Origin: Uropetala carovei | Lineage: Eukaryota; Arthropoda; Insecta; Odonata; Petaluridae | NCBI GenBank assembly: GCA_036926305.1 | Contig: JAXCHB010000267.1 | Span: 124,001 to 188,000, forward strand | Direction: 5' to 3' | DNA: 64,000 bases | Shown here: piece after piece, positions 1 through 11,011 of the stretch | Layout of the letters: every line of letters begins with the position of its first letter | How positions within the stretch are numbered: position 1 is the first letter of the stretch | Made by a program: the position numbers and the translations under genes | Notes under the pieces: model-generated | Told to the model about the DNA's origin: nothing | Database searches by the model: none | What the model saw: the letters and a program-made list of their open reading frames with translations, nothing else

Positions 1-2459
1 CAGTGTGACAGAAAAATAACGAAATAGGGGAATCCCCAAACATACCTAGAGTTACTACCCGTTCGGTGTTCGCCCGAACAGTTCGGTAATCAAATTATTT
101 GTTCGTTGTTCGTACTGAACACAAAGATGTTCAGTAAAATTTATCAAGCAAGTTTTTATCAAATTTAAGCTTAATAAAATTCGAAAGTTTTTTTACTGAT
201 TGCTTAACATACCACAACGATGCAAATGCAGAATTTTATGACTCAAAACAAAATTTTGGTTTTAATTGTTTAAAGACGCAACTTCGAGAACGACGCAAAC
301 CGAGGTCTGGGTGTATAATAAAAAACAACAACTTTTTTATGCGATAAGCTTAAGACCATAATAAATTTTTTATCAATAGACATCTTTATTAAATTTAAAT
401 TCTAAAAACTGAAAGCTCAGAAATTAATGCATTAACTTGCAGATGAGACAAAGTATTTGCAATTTTATATAAATATCATAATTTGAATTTTACTTATTTT
501 ATAAAAGGCATATCAATGTGTCTTTCCGTATTTATTTAAGAAATTGTTTAAAAGGTAATTAAATTACATTTCCCAGTAAGATTTTCAATCTATTTGACAA
601 ATTATTTTAATTATGAATTAAAATTGTCTGAGTTATTTATTAAATTAATTGGTTTGAAATTTGTTGGTAAGAAGTCTGAAATATATTTCATTTATGGTTT
701 AAGCGTGCAATACTTAGAAAAAATATTTTTTTACGTTTCTAATATTGCAGTGAAATTATTTAAACATAATTTTAAAATGAATAAATGGACGAGCGGATAA
801 GGTGCGACTTTAGAAAGAAATTTTTTTGAAAATTGATGATCATAGGAAACATTTTAATGCTTTAACAAAATGAAGTATTTTAGGATGCATTTGAGCTTCG
901 CTGTAAGCGCCCTCGAAGTGCTGTTTGTGAGTTATTCAAAAATTAATTAAAAAATAAACTAAATAAACAATGCGTAGAACAGTCTGCTATGTCCTTCTAA
1001 TCTACAAAAACTGTGCCAACGTAATTGTAAGTCTCTCGGAAATAGTTTCTATAGCATTTCGGTGGAAACAATCATTTGTATCGGAAGTTTGATTAGTCTT
1101 CGCGCATTAATTTAACAAAGAATGCCATGAATGAAGTTAATGAACTGTCTAATTGGAAGTAACGCATAGAAATTAGTCAATTAGTTTATAATCGTAAGTA
1201 TTTAAGAAATCTTCCTTATTATCCTGATGTTGCCGGAATTCAATCAATCAGCAGCGTTGGGTTATTCTTTTTAACGATTTTCAGGCATATAATTCAATGC
1301 CACTAAAGCTTTTAAATTTCAATAATTTCATGTTAATTGTATTTTGTTATAGTTTATTGTAAGAGTTTTAGAAAAAAATCAGAAATTACATTTTAAAGCT
1401 AATATTAAGAATTAAATATGAATCAATCATTGTATTCATTGTTTTTATTGAATAATATGTTGAAAATAACTACCCAGGCAAATATTAAAAATAAAGTAAA
1501 GCCATATTACTTTTATTTCTTGGACAACGTTCTTTCTGCTGGAAAATTTCTGTTATGATATTATTTAATTACACTTTTCAGAATTCCCGCGTGCTAGCTC
1601 TTCCCGACTGTCGAAGGAATAGTCTCCTCTTGTATGTTTTATTGATTTTATTCGATTCATTTATGCTGTATAAAATATCAATGGCCAAATTGTCGTGCAT
1701 GCATTTTAGTGTATCGTTTTGCAGATTGGCCTCTGCACAAACCTTATAAGGGTTCAATTCCACAATAATTACCAGTGTTTTGCATAAATTTATTTAATAT
1801 AGATGAAGAATCGTTTCCAATAGCTCAAGAACGTCTAGCTCGTGGCCTTTGGTTTATAAATGTAGACAAGTCCGTTTAAATCGCATTTATGATTATTTTC
1901 TAAAAAATGCGAAGTGAAAAGGAAAAAAATGATCTTTTCGGATACTTCCTAAATCTTCGTTGATATTGATTCCAAAACTCCATTTGGTTTGGCCGATGTA
2001 AACTTCTACAGCAGGGAGAAGCATCTCTTCATTCAAATGTGAGCTCTAGAATTTAAGTCACTAGTTACTTGGAGAAGCTGTAATGCAGAGAATCCCATTA
2101 AGAATAATATAATAATTATAACAAAAATAAAAACATTGCATGAATATTCTATTGATAAAGGATAAAATTTAAAAATCCATTTAATTTACCGTGGATGACA
2201 ACATTTAAATGACGATGAGGATGGAGGTGGTATGATATTCTGATTTCAATAGGGAACTATCGAGATCGTGTTTAAAAATGGGTGCTTCATTTTCTGACGC
2301 AATATGAAAAGCGCGTTTTATTTACTGAGGTTTATTTAGAATTGTAAGCTAAAAAGTCTTCATAAATTTAGTAACATGATTATATGGCATAATGTGTTTT
2401 ATCCAAAAATTAATTTTAAAATTTCAACTTTATAATTACGGCCATTTTCTCCTAATCTT
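1..2459. other. AT-rich intergenic DNA, no gene seen
   Basis: No reading frame here looks like a known protein, and no RNA gene was recognised. Two weak points are worth recording. Around 60-130 there is a cluster of short GTTCGG/GTTCGT-type words resembling a decayed transposon end, but no partner end was found. At about 1749-1760 the words GGGTTCAATTCC match a pol III B-box pattern, but no convincing A-box or cloverleaf lies upstream. Confidence 0.6.
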
Positions 2460-2655
2460 AATAATAAAACATTTGAAGGCACTCCCTAGCCTACAGATAA
2501 AAAACACAATATTCTCCGTAATATCATAGCTGGCCATAATATTCACATAAATAGTGAAAATTTGAACTTTCTATCCAAAATAATTTGGTTAGAATGTTAG
2601 TTTGAAAAATTGGGGGGCACTCCCTGCTGCCCGCTGATTTCTCCAAAAATATTCC
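2460..2655 (-). repeat. Satellite-like dispersed repeat S2, copy 1
   Basis: Two related blocks containing ACTCCCT (about 2481 and 2619) lie about 138 bases apart. Read on the minus strand, the segment matches 62584-62815 near the other end of the window. Both share a block like AATCGGTGGG followed by AGGG, an ATTTATGTGAA word and an ATGGCC word in the same order. Each locus therefore holds about one and a half to two units of a diverged unit of about 140-170 bp. No coding capacity is visible. It could be a decayed satellite seeded at many sites or part of a larger transposon. Confidence 0.55.
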
Positions 2656-2847
2656 TTGACAGCCTAATAAATAGCATCATAAATCACATACATCCTGCCT
2701 TCTATCTCATACAGTTTACTTGCTATTTTGATTTAATCGATTTCACATATGGTCATACGGACAGAGAGAGCGAAAACATAAGTCCGTTTATGAACTAAAA
2801 CAAACTAAATATGATAATCACTAGGGAATAAAAAATTCAAAAAACCT

Positions 2848-3488
2848 TTTTACTTTCTCCATATGTAGTAATGGGAAAGTATTGTCATCATGAAAAAAAT
2901 CGACTTCGAGATTTCAACGGAAATACATGTTTTGAGGTCCCAAGAACACGTTTAGACTATTTTCGGAATGATGTCTGTGTATGTGATTGTGGGCGCTCTA
3001 ACTCAAAAAGTACTTGCCATATCCTTACCAAACTTCATATGTAACACTTTACGATGAAAACAAGAAACTGATTAGTTTTTGAACAACACCGATTAAACGG
3101 AAGTCGAGGTTTAACCGAAACCCGATTCTGTTTTTGCGATATTTCTCCGTTAAAACATCATTATTGTATATAAAATTCTATACAACGGTTATAGAGAATG
3201 TAATTTTCTACAACTTTCATTTGAAACAATTTTCCATATCAGTTATTGTTTAGGAATTATTTATAAATAATCGGTTTTTTTCGGTTTCCATCAAATACCT
3301 ACTTTAAAACATCGTTATTGGTAATCTTCGTCAGGACCAAAATTGTAGAGAATAATATTTCTTCCAAGTTTTGTTTGAAACAAATTTTCGTAGAACGATC
3401 CATTTCGGAGATATTCAACTTTTTCTTAATTTCGAGTATACAGCGCCAATACCATGTAGCGGTGAATTCTGTAAACATATTAAAAATA
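2848..3488 (+). repeat. Dispersed repeat R1, copy A, 5' part (interrupted)
   Basis: This stretch matches 54009-54640 on the plus strand and, in part, 55190-55733 on the minus strand, over several hundred bases with scattered substitutions. Shared words include GGGCGCTCTAACTC, CGACTTC.AGATTTCAACGG and GGTTTAACCGAAACCCG. The copy stops at the TA at 3487-3488 and resumes after the TA at 5148-5149, because a Tigger-type transposon landed in it. The family makes no protein. Length and style fit a non-autonomous mobile element or a retroelement untranslated region, but I cannot assign a class. Confidence 0.8.
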
Positions 3489-3975
3489 CAGTAAAACTCG
3501 TTTATAACGATCACGCCTAAAACGAAATCAGGCTATAACGAAGAAATGTCTTGGTCCCTTGAACTTCTCCATAAGGGCATTGGTTAAATTTCTCGGATGT
3601 AACGAACACGCATTTTACGAATTTTCGGCTGTAACGAACAAATGTTTGGTCCCGTGGCAAAAAATGCCCCATATATAACGAATTTGGCGAGCAGAGCGAT
3701 AAGTAATGAATACATTCAGCCCGTTTACCGCGTACTTGTTCGTAGAGGTCCCTTTCCTCCATCTACCCCTTCCATACGAATTTCCACGCTCCCTTTGTTT
3801 TAAAATTGATATTAAAAATGTGAAATGTTTAGGTAAATTAATGACCATAATAATAATATTAATTGACCATTTAAAAATCGTACGTAATAGCAGTCGAACA
3901 TTTTACATGTCGCGAAGTTGATAAGCATCTCTTTGCATATGTAAGTACGGCATTGAAGTCGACTCACTGCAAATA

Positions 3976-5022
3976 CAGTAAAAGCTGTGTTATTCGGCTA
4001 TCTTGGGGATTGTGGAAAGCCGATTAGGAGAAATAACCGGTTAGGGGAGCGATTTTCGATTTTGACATCGCAAATTTAGCAATAACCAAACAGAATTGGG
4101 CTTAGGTTCACTATCGTACTCCTCAAACATAACTATGCATGGGGTTTGCATTTTCCATTTTAATTCTTCCACACGTAGTTAGATATAGACACTATTTACC
4201 CATTCTTATTTAATACGTTGCTACGCTTACATGCAAAACAAAAAGACTATTGAAAAGTTTAGGGCGTCCGAGAAGTTTGGGGATTACGGCAGTAAACCTG
4301 TTCCCAAAATTGAATTTATTGGATTATATCTTTCTTATTTACCTTTATTATTTATCTTTATTTACTCTATTAGAAAAGGACGAAATTATTTAATTCTTCT
4401 GAACATTTCTGTGAAAACCAGTCATATAATATTTTATCCAGTTCCTCAATTTTTGGCTTATGAAGCGTATGATGTTTATTAATTGATTTACTCGTATCAG
4501 AAGATGACACAAAATTCATTAATTTAGCCTTATGAGCCTTGATATCGTAGAGCGTGGAAGATCCGATGTTGAATTCTTTTGCTATGGCTGCTCTATTTTT
4601 TCAATTCGTTGATCAGCTCCAGCTTTTGTGTTAGCGTTAAACCAACCTTTTCTCTCCTGTTCCTTGCTTTTAGGTATTTATTTTGATGCCATATTCAATG
4701 GATGGGTAATTTTTTAAATAATAAAAAGCGATAAAACTGGAAATTGTAGAAGTAGACCAAAACATCTAGGCAATGCAAATGGCTTACGTAACCAAAAACG
4801 CCATGCTTACTCGGCAGCCACAAAAGTATACGGAGTAAATACGTGATATATACATCTTATATTTTAAGAAATTTTAAAGTGGAAGTTGTGGTATTACACA
4901 TATACAATTCACACAAAAATTCATAATAAAAGAAAAAGGAGTACGAAATGAAATGTAATTGTGTAATTGCCGGTATCTAAGGGTGGCCGGTTCTAAATAG
5001 CCGGATAGCACAACTTTTACTG
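3976..5022 (-). mobile_element. Inner Tigger-type element nested in the outer one
   Basis: The ends read CAGTAAAAG at the left and CTTTTACTG at the right, with longer inverted similarity (GTTATTCGGCTA against TAGCCGGATAGC). TA lies at 3974-3975 and 5023-5024. The element is about 1.05 kb. It carries, on the minus strand, the N-terminal DNA-binding part of a CENP-B-like transposase (see 4390-4691) but no recognisable DDE catalytic core, so it is an internally deleted derivative. Its TIR differs from the outer element, so it is a different family that inserted later. Confidence 0.85.
4390..4691 (-). pseudogene. Tigger/pogo transposase N-terminal DNA-binding domain remnant (CENP-B-like)
   Basis: Read on the minus strand from an ATG at 4691, the sequence breaks into two frames with stops. 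It still spells segments typical of the CENP-B-type helix-turn-helix region of Tigger transposases: LTLTQKLELINELK, then after a frameshift AAIAKEFNIGSSTLYDIK, then NFVSSSDTSKSINK, then KPKIEELDKILYDWF. The order matches the family: first HTH, linker, start of the second HTH (Tc5-type). The reading frame is lost near 4385 and no DDE domain follows inside the TIRs. In life this domain binds the element's own TIRs. Here it is dead because of an early in-frame stop and at least two frame changes. Confidence 0.85.
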
Positions 5023-5149
5023 TATGTGTATACGTGTTATATGGGATGTATAGGCCAAAAACCTTATTTCTCGTATATAACGTAGTCACGCTTATAACGA
5101 AGCCATGAGTCGGTCCCCTCAAATACGTATTAAACGAGTTTTACTGTAT

Positions 5150-5290
5150 ACGTAATTTACGGCAATAATGACGACTGTATTCTTTTACGATACGAAATGA
5201 TAATTTTGCCTTATAATGCTATTCATATTAATTTAAATATCTACACCCCAAATATGGAGAAAGTCATGTGTTGGCCATATCAGATTTTTT
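5150..5290 (+). repeat. Dispersed repeat R1, copy A, 3' part
   Basis: This is the continuation of 2848-3488 after the Tigger insertion. It begins with the ACGTAATTTACGG word and runs to the word CATGTGTTGGCCA followed by ATCAGATTTT, in the same order as copy B at 54641-54781. The family's 3' boundary seems to lie at the T-run after CAGATTTT. Confidence 0.8.
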
Positions 5291-6966
5291 AATCATTGGG
5301 AATACCTAAGATCAATGCTTATTTCCTCGATTTCTTTTATTCTTAAGTGTTCAGTTATTGATTTTTTAAATTATGGGAATATAGGATAAAAAGGCGTTGG
5401 GCACTTCTGTAGATCACGCCGGGAAAGTGACTAACAATAATCAGCAGTTGAGAAAAGTGTGGTTGCGATGGGTATCTCAATGAAGAACTAATTATGTGAT
5501 TTCTCTAGCGAAAGATCTTTGAAACTCTCTCCTCTCGTATAATGCGCCAAATTCACAATCCTTGGCACCTCTTCCACGCCTTTCATCTCTTTTGCCACAT
5601 CACTCAACAGTATCATGCTTTCAAAATCGCTGGATTTATTTCATCAAGAGATTCCATCACTTTTTTTATAACAATGAATCATGTTATGCCTTTTCCATCA
5701 ATCTCTGATGAGATTTCTCTTTAATGTAAGGCGGTGCAGTATGATTTAAATGTCGCGATCCATTGGTTGGAGATGGAAGATCGCGTTGAGTGGTATGAAT
5801 GCGGCCTATGCATTCGGATGGGAGAACTGTAGGCTTTCAGGATGCTCTGACGTATGATGTCCAAAGTTGGAAAGGTTTGCCGCCATCTATCTTGAAAGAT
5901 AGAAAGATAGAAGATAGTCGAATCAATCCGAAAATAGTTCATCAATCATCAAGACTCTCCAGTTTGCTCCCCAAAATACCTGGAGGTGAGCCTTACATTA
6001 CAGGATAGATCTTTGGCTAGATGGTTACATATGTTTTCGACTCCTTTAGAGCAATGAAGAACAAAAGAAAGGCTAAAATACCTCGAAAGGAGACAGATCC
6101 TTTAGCGGGAAATCCCAGTTGTAGGCAATAGAGAAAGTAACATTTAAAAATTTTAGCCTGAAAAGCTAGACTAGAAAGACAGTAATTCCGAATTGTTTTC
6201 ACCTCGTGAACCCATTGCTATATTTGTTTCGCGAACTACTCTATATGTCACGGCACCGCGTCCCATGGCGGCTTCGATCGAGCGGTTAAAGGAGTATCCG
6301 AAACGAAAAGCCACGAGCCTGAATGGAATAGGAAGGGGCAAAGGCAACAACAAAGCTAGCAGTGAAATATGACTTACATTGAAATTAAGTTTTCTCGCTC
6401 AATCTACTTTTTTACATTGATAATTTTTTGAGCTAATATTAAAAGTGTCACTGGAAAATAAAATGCTAGGCGTGACAAAATACACCTCTGAGAATAACAG
6501 AATCTGCCGAGGTGTGTAAAAGTATTGTTAAATTTTATAAGTTACCCAGTAGAATGATCTCTGAGGATTAAAAATTATTTCTCCGTATACCTCTCCGAAT
6601 ACGTCACAGAACCCACCCCCACGCCATCATTTGGCCTACTTGCTACAAACAAAAAGGTGGCGAGGTCTATGGAGTTCAGGAAAAAAGATAAAAAAATATC
6701 GATCAAAAGTAAAAAATGAAATAAAGACGGTCGTGATGTTTAAAAAATGTAACTAATAAAACAAAGAAACCGGTTATTATAGGTTGAGGCAAAGGTTCAG
6801 ATGGGTGAGAGCTTTCGATGCTGGTGATTTATTCATCCTTCGCACAATAATTTGTTCCATTCCCCAAATCAAGAGAGGATTATAAAAAAATAAGACGTCA
6901 TATTAAATGAAATCGAAGATGGAAGTTTAGAGATATAACGGATGGAGAAGATCCGTAAAGAGAGAG
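5291..6966. other. Intergenic DNA, no gene seen
   Basis: There are only short open frames with no recognisable protein. Between about 6225 and 6360 the DNA is richer in CG dinucleotides than its surroundings (CGCGAACTAC, CCGCGTCCCATGG, GATCGAGCGG), but nothing marks it as a promoter or exon. Confidence 0.5.
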
Positions 6967-7871
6967 AGGTTAGGAGAGGAAGAGAGGGTAGGAGAGGAAG
7001 AGAGGGTAGGAGAGGAAGAGAGGGTAGGAGAGGAAGAGAGGGTAGGAGAGGAAGAGAGGGTAGGAGAGGAAGAGAGGGTAGGAGAGGAAGAGAGGGTAGG
7101 AGAGGAAGGGAGGGTAGGAGAGGAAGGGAGGGTAGGAGAGGAAGGGAGGGTAGGAGAGGAAGGGAGGGTAGGAGAGGAAGGGAGGGTAGGAGAGGAAGGG
7201 AGGGTAGGAGAGGAAGGGAGGGTAGGAGAGGAAGAGAGGGTAGGAGAGGAAGAGAGGGTAGGAGAGGAAGAGAGGGTAGGAGAGGAAGGGAGGGTAGGAG
7301 AGGAAGGGAGGGTAGGAGAGGAAGGGAGGGTAGGAGAGGAAGAGAGGGTAGGGGAGGAAGAGAGGGTAGGAGAGGAAGAGAGGGTAGGAGAGGAAGAGAG
7401 GGTAGGAGAGGAAGAGAGGGTAGGAGAGGAAGAGAGGGTAGGAGAGGAAGAGAGGGTAGGAGAGGAAGAGAGGGTAGGAGAGGAAGAGAGGGTAGGAGAG
7501 GAAGAGAGGGTAGGAGAGGAAGAGAGGGTAGGAGAGGAAGAGAGGGTAGGAGAGGAAGAGAGGGTAGGGGAGGAAGAGAGGGTAGGAGAGGAAGAGAGGG
7601 TAGGAGAGGAAGAGAGGGTAGGAGAGGAAGAGAGGGTAGGAGAGGAAGAGAGGGTAGGAGAGGAAGGGAGGGTGGGAGAGGAAGAGAGGGTGGGGGAGGA
7701 AGAGAGGGTAGGAGAGGAAGAGAGGGTAGGAGAGGAAGAGAGGGTAGGAGAGGAAGAGAGGGTAGGAGAGGAAGAGAGGGTAGGAGAGGAAGAGAGGGTA
7801 GGAGAGGAAGAGAGGGTAGGAGAGGAAGAGAGGGTAGAAGAGGAAGAGAGGGTAGGAGAGGAAGAGAGGGT
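6967..7871 (+). repeat. 18-bp purine-rich minisatellite, about 50 copies
   Basis: The unit GGTAGGAGAGGAAGAGAG repeats head to tail for about 905 bp. Seventeen of its 18 bases are purines on this strand, the single T being in GGT. Because 18 is a multiple of three, long open frames arise on both strands (a Gly-Arg-Glu-Gly-Arg-Arg repeat on plus, a Ser-Tyr-Pro-Leu-Phe-Leu repeat on minus). They are by-products of periodicity, not genes. An A-to-G variant (AAGGGA for AAGAGA) occurs in runs: about seven adjacent units at 7105-7231, three ordinary units, then three more variants. That pattern suggests block-wise expansion by unequal exchange or slippage. Confidence 0.97.
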
Positions 7872-9297
7872 CTAACTCAGAGGAAACATATTGCAGAAAG
7901 TGAAAGAGCAAGATGGTGGGAAGTCGCCTGTGGTGCCACAGATCCTCCAGACTTAAGAGAAGAAGAATCTCTCATTCAGCCATACATCCCATATTTTTAC
8001 GACGCCTTAAAGGGGATCTCAGGCCTAAAAAAGGTCAAAAAAATGAAAGCGTCCATGCGAAGTTGATATAACCAATAGCAATTGATTTCTTCCTTCTGGG
8101 GAAGTTGAAATATTTCTTCGGGGAAATATATATCTTTTAAAGAAAATAAAAAAACTCAAGATTTGATGTTCCTCTCCAAGCGCTATGTCAAGAGATAAAT
8201 TCTATTTATATTAGTTTTATATTTTAGATTTTCTTGAAAATACACGCCGTAACACTGTTTGTCAAACATCTTTTTTTTTCAATTTAGGATATTCATGAGT
8301 GCTATACTTAGAATGGATATAGTTTGGATTATTTCTTTGTGATTCTTGAGAAATAATAAAAGGTATATATCACATTTATTTCGTTCGATAACAACGCAAT
8401 ATTTAAATTACACGAGTAAATTAGTTAGTCATAGCTATTGAATATTTCTGCAGATAACCTATAATAATTTTACCTGCTTGGGGTTTTCATGCCACAAATA
8501 TTTTAATATGTTGCTCTTTAGCTATATGACCGGTAAAACGCGACTTAGAGACATGCATAAGATCGTATACATTCGTGTGCTTCGATATTTTGTTTAATTT
8601 ACTTTAATTGTTAGCCTTTTCCTTTATTTACGATTACTCCGAAGAAACTTTTTAGTTGCGTCACACCAATAAGCGTCTTGGATTGTCATAATCAGTAATT
8701 TATCGAAATGAACATAAAAAAGTGGCAAAAATCCCGTAAAAATAAAAAAGAAACGATCGAAATGATCACGTAAGAGACTTTTATTCCTAATTATGAGTAT
8801 TATTATTGTTATGAGGCAATCGTCTCATTTATAATTTACGGTTGGACATTTCGCAGCCGAATTATCCAGAGATAGAGAAAGAGAGAGGGGAAGGGGGGGG
8901 GGACTCGTTTTTTATTCATCTATTCGCGACAGTCGATGGCGTTAATTCCTGATTAATGAGGGCCCACTCCCAACGGCGGGGCCAACCTTCCTTCAGATCG
9001 AGGAGAGGTTATTCATCTTTCGACGCCTCTGGATTTACAACTTCCTGATACCAATTCGAAGACTGAATGTTTAATTAATTTTGGGGAAGAGCAAAAACTC
9101 ACTTTCGAGGGTTGTCGCGCGGCCAGAAAGTAATAATTTTACCGAGCAAACTGTTTTTCCCTGAAGAATCCTTTTAAAAAAATCGGTACAACATACATTG
9201 TACAAACTTTCTCATATATAGGTACTAATGCGTCGTTTAGTTATCTTTATAAAATGAAAATCGTATGAGCCTGTTTTTAGAATATCCAATGTTTGTT
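7872..9297. other. Intergenic DNA with a GC-richer patch
   Basis: Mostly AT-rich with no gene. At about 8815-9070 there is a short GA tract ending in ten G (8892-8901), followed by GC-richer DNA with TAAT words (GTTAATTCCTGATTAATG at about 8940) and a GGGGCCAACC block. It looks less decayed than its surroundings and could be regulatory, but there is no direct evidence. Confidence 0.4.
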
Positions 9298-9640
9298 CAA
9301 GTTGCCCAAGAATAAACTAGCCTTATATTCATTCATTGAGAAAAATGAAATACGTAGTATTATTGTAGATGTATACTGTACGAAATTTGATCAAAAACGT
9401 TAGAGCCGTTGTTGAGAAAATCGAATTATTGTTAGTTGCCCAGAATAAACTAGCCTTATATTCATTTTTTGAGAAATATGAACTATACAGTATTATTGAA
9501 GACGTAAACTCAAGTGACTGTGCGAAATTTGATCAAAATCGTTAGAGCCGTTTTCGAGAAAATCGGATTGTTGTTAAAAACGCGTAGAATAAACTACTCT
9601 TAATTATTGAGCAATGTCAACCATTTCTATGTACACTCTG
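9298..9640 (+). repeat. Imperfect tandem repeat of about 130 bp, 2.5 copies
   Basis: The block starting GTTGCCCA(A)GAATAAACTAGCC and ending AAATTTGATCAAAA.CGTTAGAGCCGTT..GAGAAAATCG occurs at about 9298-9427 and again at about 9435-9570. A truncated third start (AGAATAAACTA) lies at about 9586. Wording of this type (GAAATTTGATCAAAATCG, GAGCCGTTTTCGAGAAAATCG) is typical of the 3' untranslated regions of arthropod non-LTR retrotransposons and related repeats, so the tandem may be a retroelement tail structure. Confidence 0.7.
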
Positions 9641-9659
9641 CTCAGTATGATAAAATGCC

Positions 9660-9830
9660 TAAGTACGAGATTTCATTAATTTTCGTTCTACCGTCTAGGC
9701 TCCAGCGCCAGTAACAGACAGACAGGCGGCATTGCGAAAACCACTTTTTCGGATTCAGCGACACCTAAAACGTGTAGTTCCGTAAAAATCTCGAGATCGA
9801 ATTTTTTCGCACACATAACTTAAGTGTGTG
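9660..9830 (+). repeat. Non-LTR retroelement 3'-region-like repeat
   Basis: The segment contains GTAACAGACAGACAGGCGGC, then ACCACTTTTTCGGATTCAG, then a TAAAAATCTCGAGATCGAA block. Such GACAGACAG and CTCGAGATCGAATTTTTT wording recurs in untranslated ends of arthropod LINE-type elements. No reverse transcriptase is present, so at most this is a 5'-truncated end. Assignment rests on general resemblance, not alignment. Confidence 0.4.
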
Positions 9831-10009
9831 AATAAAGCATCTTATAATTGTGATTCCTAGATTGCTCATTGCTTTCACCATGCTTGTCTTATGTATTTAC
9901 AGTTTGTATTGCTTTAATTTACAATACTATTTTAATTAGGCAATTCGGGAATAAGTCTCAGCGTTTCAGATCAAAATCTCCGGGTCATGTAGGTCTTAAT
10001 GTTGGCAAC

Positions 10010-10259
10010 CCTACCCTGTAACTAAATCTTTTATTGTTTAAATTTGCACAATCACTTTATAAACACTCTCCATGTTGTTAAATAGTAATAAATATTCCAT
10101 ATCCTTTTCTTCATTAAAAATGTAAAAATATAGAATTAATTTGGTATTTGGATAATATTCGGTCAGTCGGCCTTAAATACACCAAGGTCGAAGCCGAACA
10201 GTAGATTTAATAGACATTCGGCGGAATGCCGAAGCCGAATCCGAACTCCGGTACATCCC
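10010..10259 (-). mobile_element. Truncated hAT element, same family as 31442-32162
   Basis: On the minus strand this starts TTAGGGATGTACCGGA, the typical short hAT end. It then follows the left 210 bases of the element at 31442 closely: ATTCGGCTTC-type words, ACCTTGGTGT, ATCCAAATACCAAATTA, then ATGGAATATTTA and TTTAACAACAT. The transposase part and the other end are missing. The degenerate GGCTTCGG repeats of the subterminal zone are clear. Confidence 0.82.
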
Positions 10260-10388
10260 TAATGTTAAAGAATAGTTACAATGCTTGTCCGACGGGATAA
10301 CACTATGGATTATTTCTATAAATTCTATTATCAGAAAATGAAATACACGCACGTCGGATTAATATACTGAGATTGGTTGCAAAAAATA

Positions 10389-11011
10389 CCGTCATTTTCT
10401 TATTATTATACGCACTCATGTTTTCACGAGTGTAATGTGAAAATTGTCTTATCACCATGTATGATACGCGCCTCAATTTTTGTAAAAAGATCAATGCAAT
10501 TTTTCACTTGATTATAATAATTATTATCTGTATCGAGACAGTTCCCGCCTTGCCGACAAGCGAGATATGTGCGAGAGAGTTTGCGATATAAACGTGGCTT
10601 TCATAAGTATTGCCTCTACACACACCATGGATGGCTATGAAGAGGACGACATATAGAACGAGGTGGATAGCGAAGATGAAGGGGACGTTCGCGGCGACAC
10701 CATTTACGTAGACGATGAGAGAGAACACTAGATTGCCGACGAACTATTTGAGGACAGTGATAAAGAATTCATAGGTTTTAATGATGACAACAGCTAGAAG
10801 TAATTGAGCGATTATTATTATTTTTGTTAAAAATATTTTAAATCGATGCTATCATACTGCAATGACAAGTGCGAATTATTATTAAAAATGTGTCCGAAAA
10901 TGTCAATTATTCACCAACTGAAAATCGTTGTATGCATTTGATACCGTGTATAACACTAACTTTTTGTCAATTTTTTGTGAAAAAATGTGTATTATATACG
11001 GGAAATTACGG
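10389..11011 (+). mobile_element. pogo/Tigger-like element with TIRs and TA target site
   Basis: The left end TA|CCGTCATTTTC and right end GAAATTACGG|TA are inverted versions of each other (CCGT.ATTT). Related GTATA.TACGC.C words lie inside. TA duplications lie at 10387-10388 and 11012-11013. The 623-bp element keeps only the end of a coding region (10627-10797), so it is non-autonomous. Confidence 0.72.
10627..10797 (+). pseudogene. Acidic C-terminal tail remnant of a pogo/Tigger-type transposase
   Basis: From the ATG at 10627 one frame, with two in-frame stops, reads a strongly acidic peptide. It includes DGYEEDD, VDSEDEGD, then LFEDSDKEFIGFNDD just before a final stop at 10795. Acidic tails ending in SD.EF.GF are common at the C-terminus of pogo/Tigger transposases, which fits the TIRs around it. 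No catalytic domain remains. The family assignment is inferred from context and composition. A random acidic stretch is the alternative. Confidence 0.5.

Larger units (their letters stand above)
3489..5147. mobile_element. Outer pogo/Tigger-type DNA element with TIRs and TA target site
   Basis: The left end begins CAGTAAAACTCG and the right end finishes CGAGTTTTACTG, forming terminal inverted repeats. TA lies on each side (3487-3488 and 5148-5149), the target duplication used by the pogo/Tigger branch of Tc1/mariner. Subterminal DNA is full of ATAACGAA-like words, as is usual for this group. Removing the nested inner element leaves about 610 bp with no transposase, so it was a non-autonomous element mobilised in trans. 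The uninterrupted homologous position in R1 copy B (about 54641) shows the empty site with a single TA. Confidence 0.88.

Noticed and set aside
60..130. hAT-like end with GTTCGG words at the window start
   Set aside because: No inverted partner or 8-bp duplication found inside the window.
6967..7871. CRISPR array
   Set aside because: The repeats are contiguous 18-mers without spacers, in a eukaryotic context.
6942..8066. 374-codon plus-strand and 313-codon minus-strand open frames
   Set aside because: Both run through an 18-bp tandem array whose period is a multiple of three. They translate to simple hexapeptide repeats and overlap on opposite strands.
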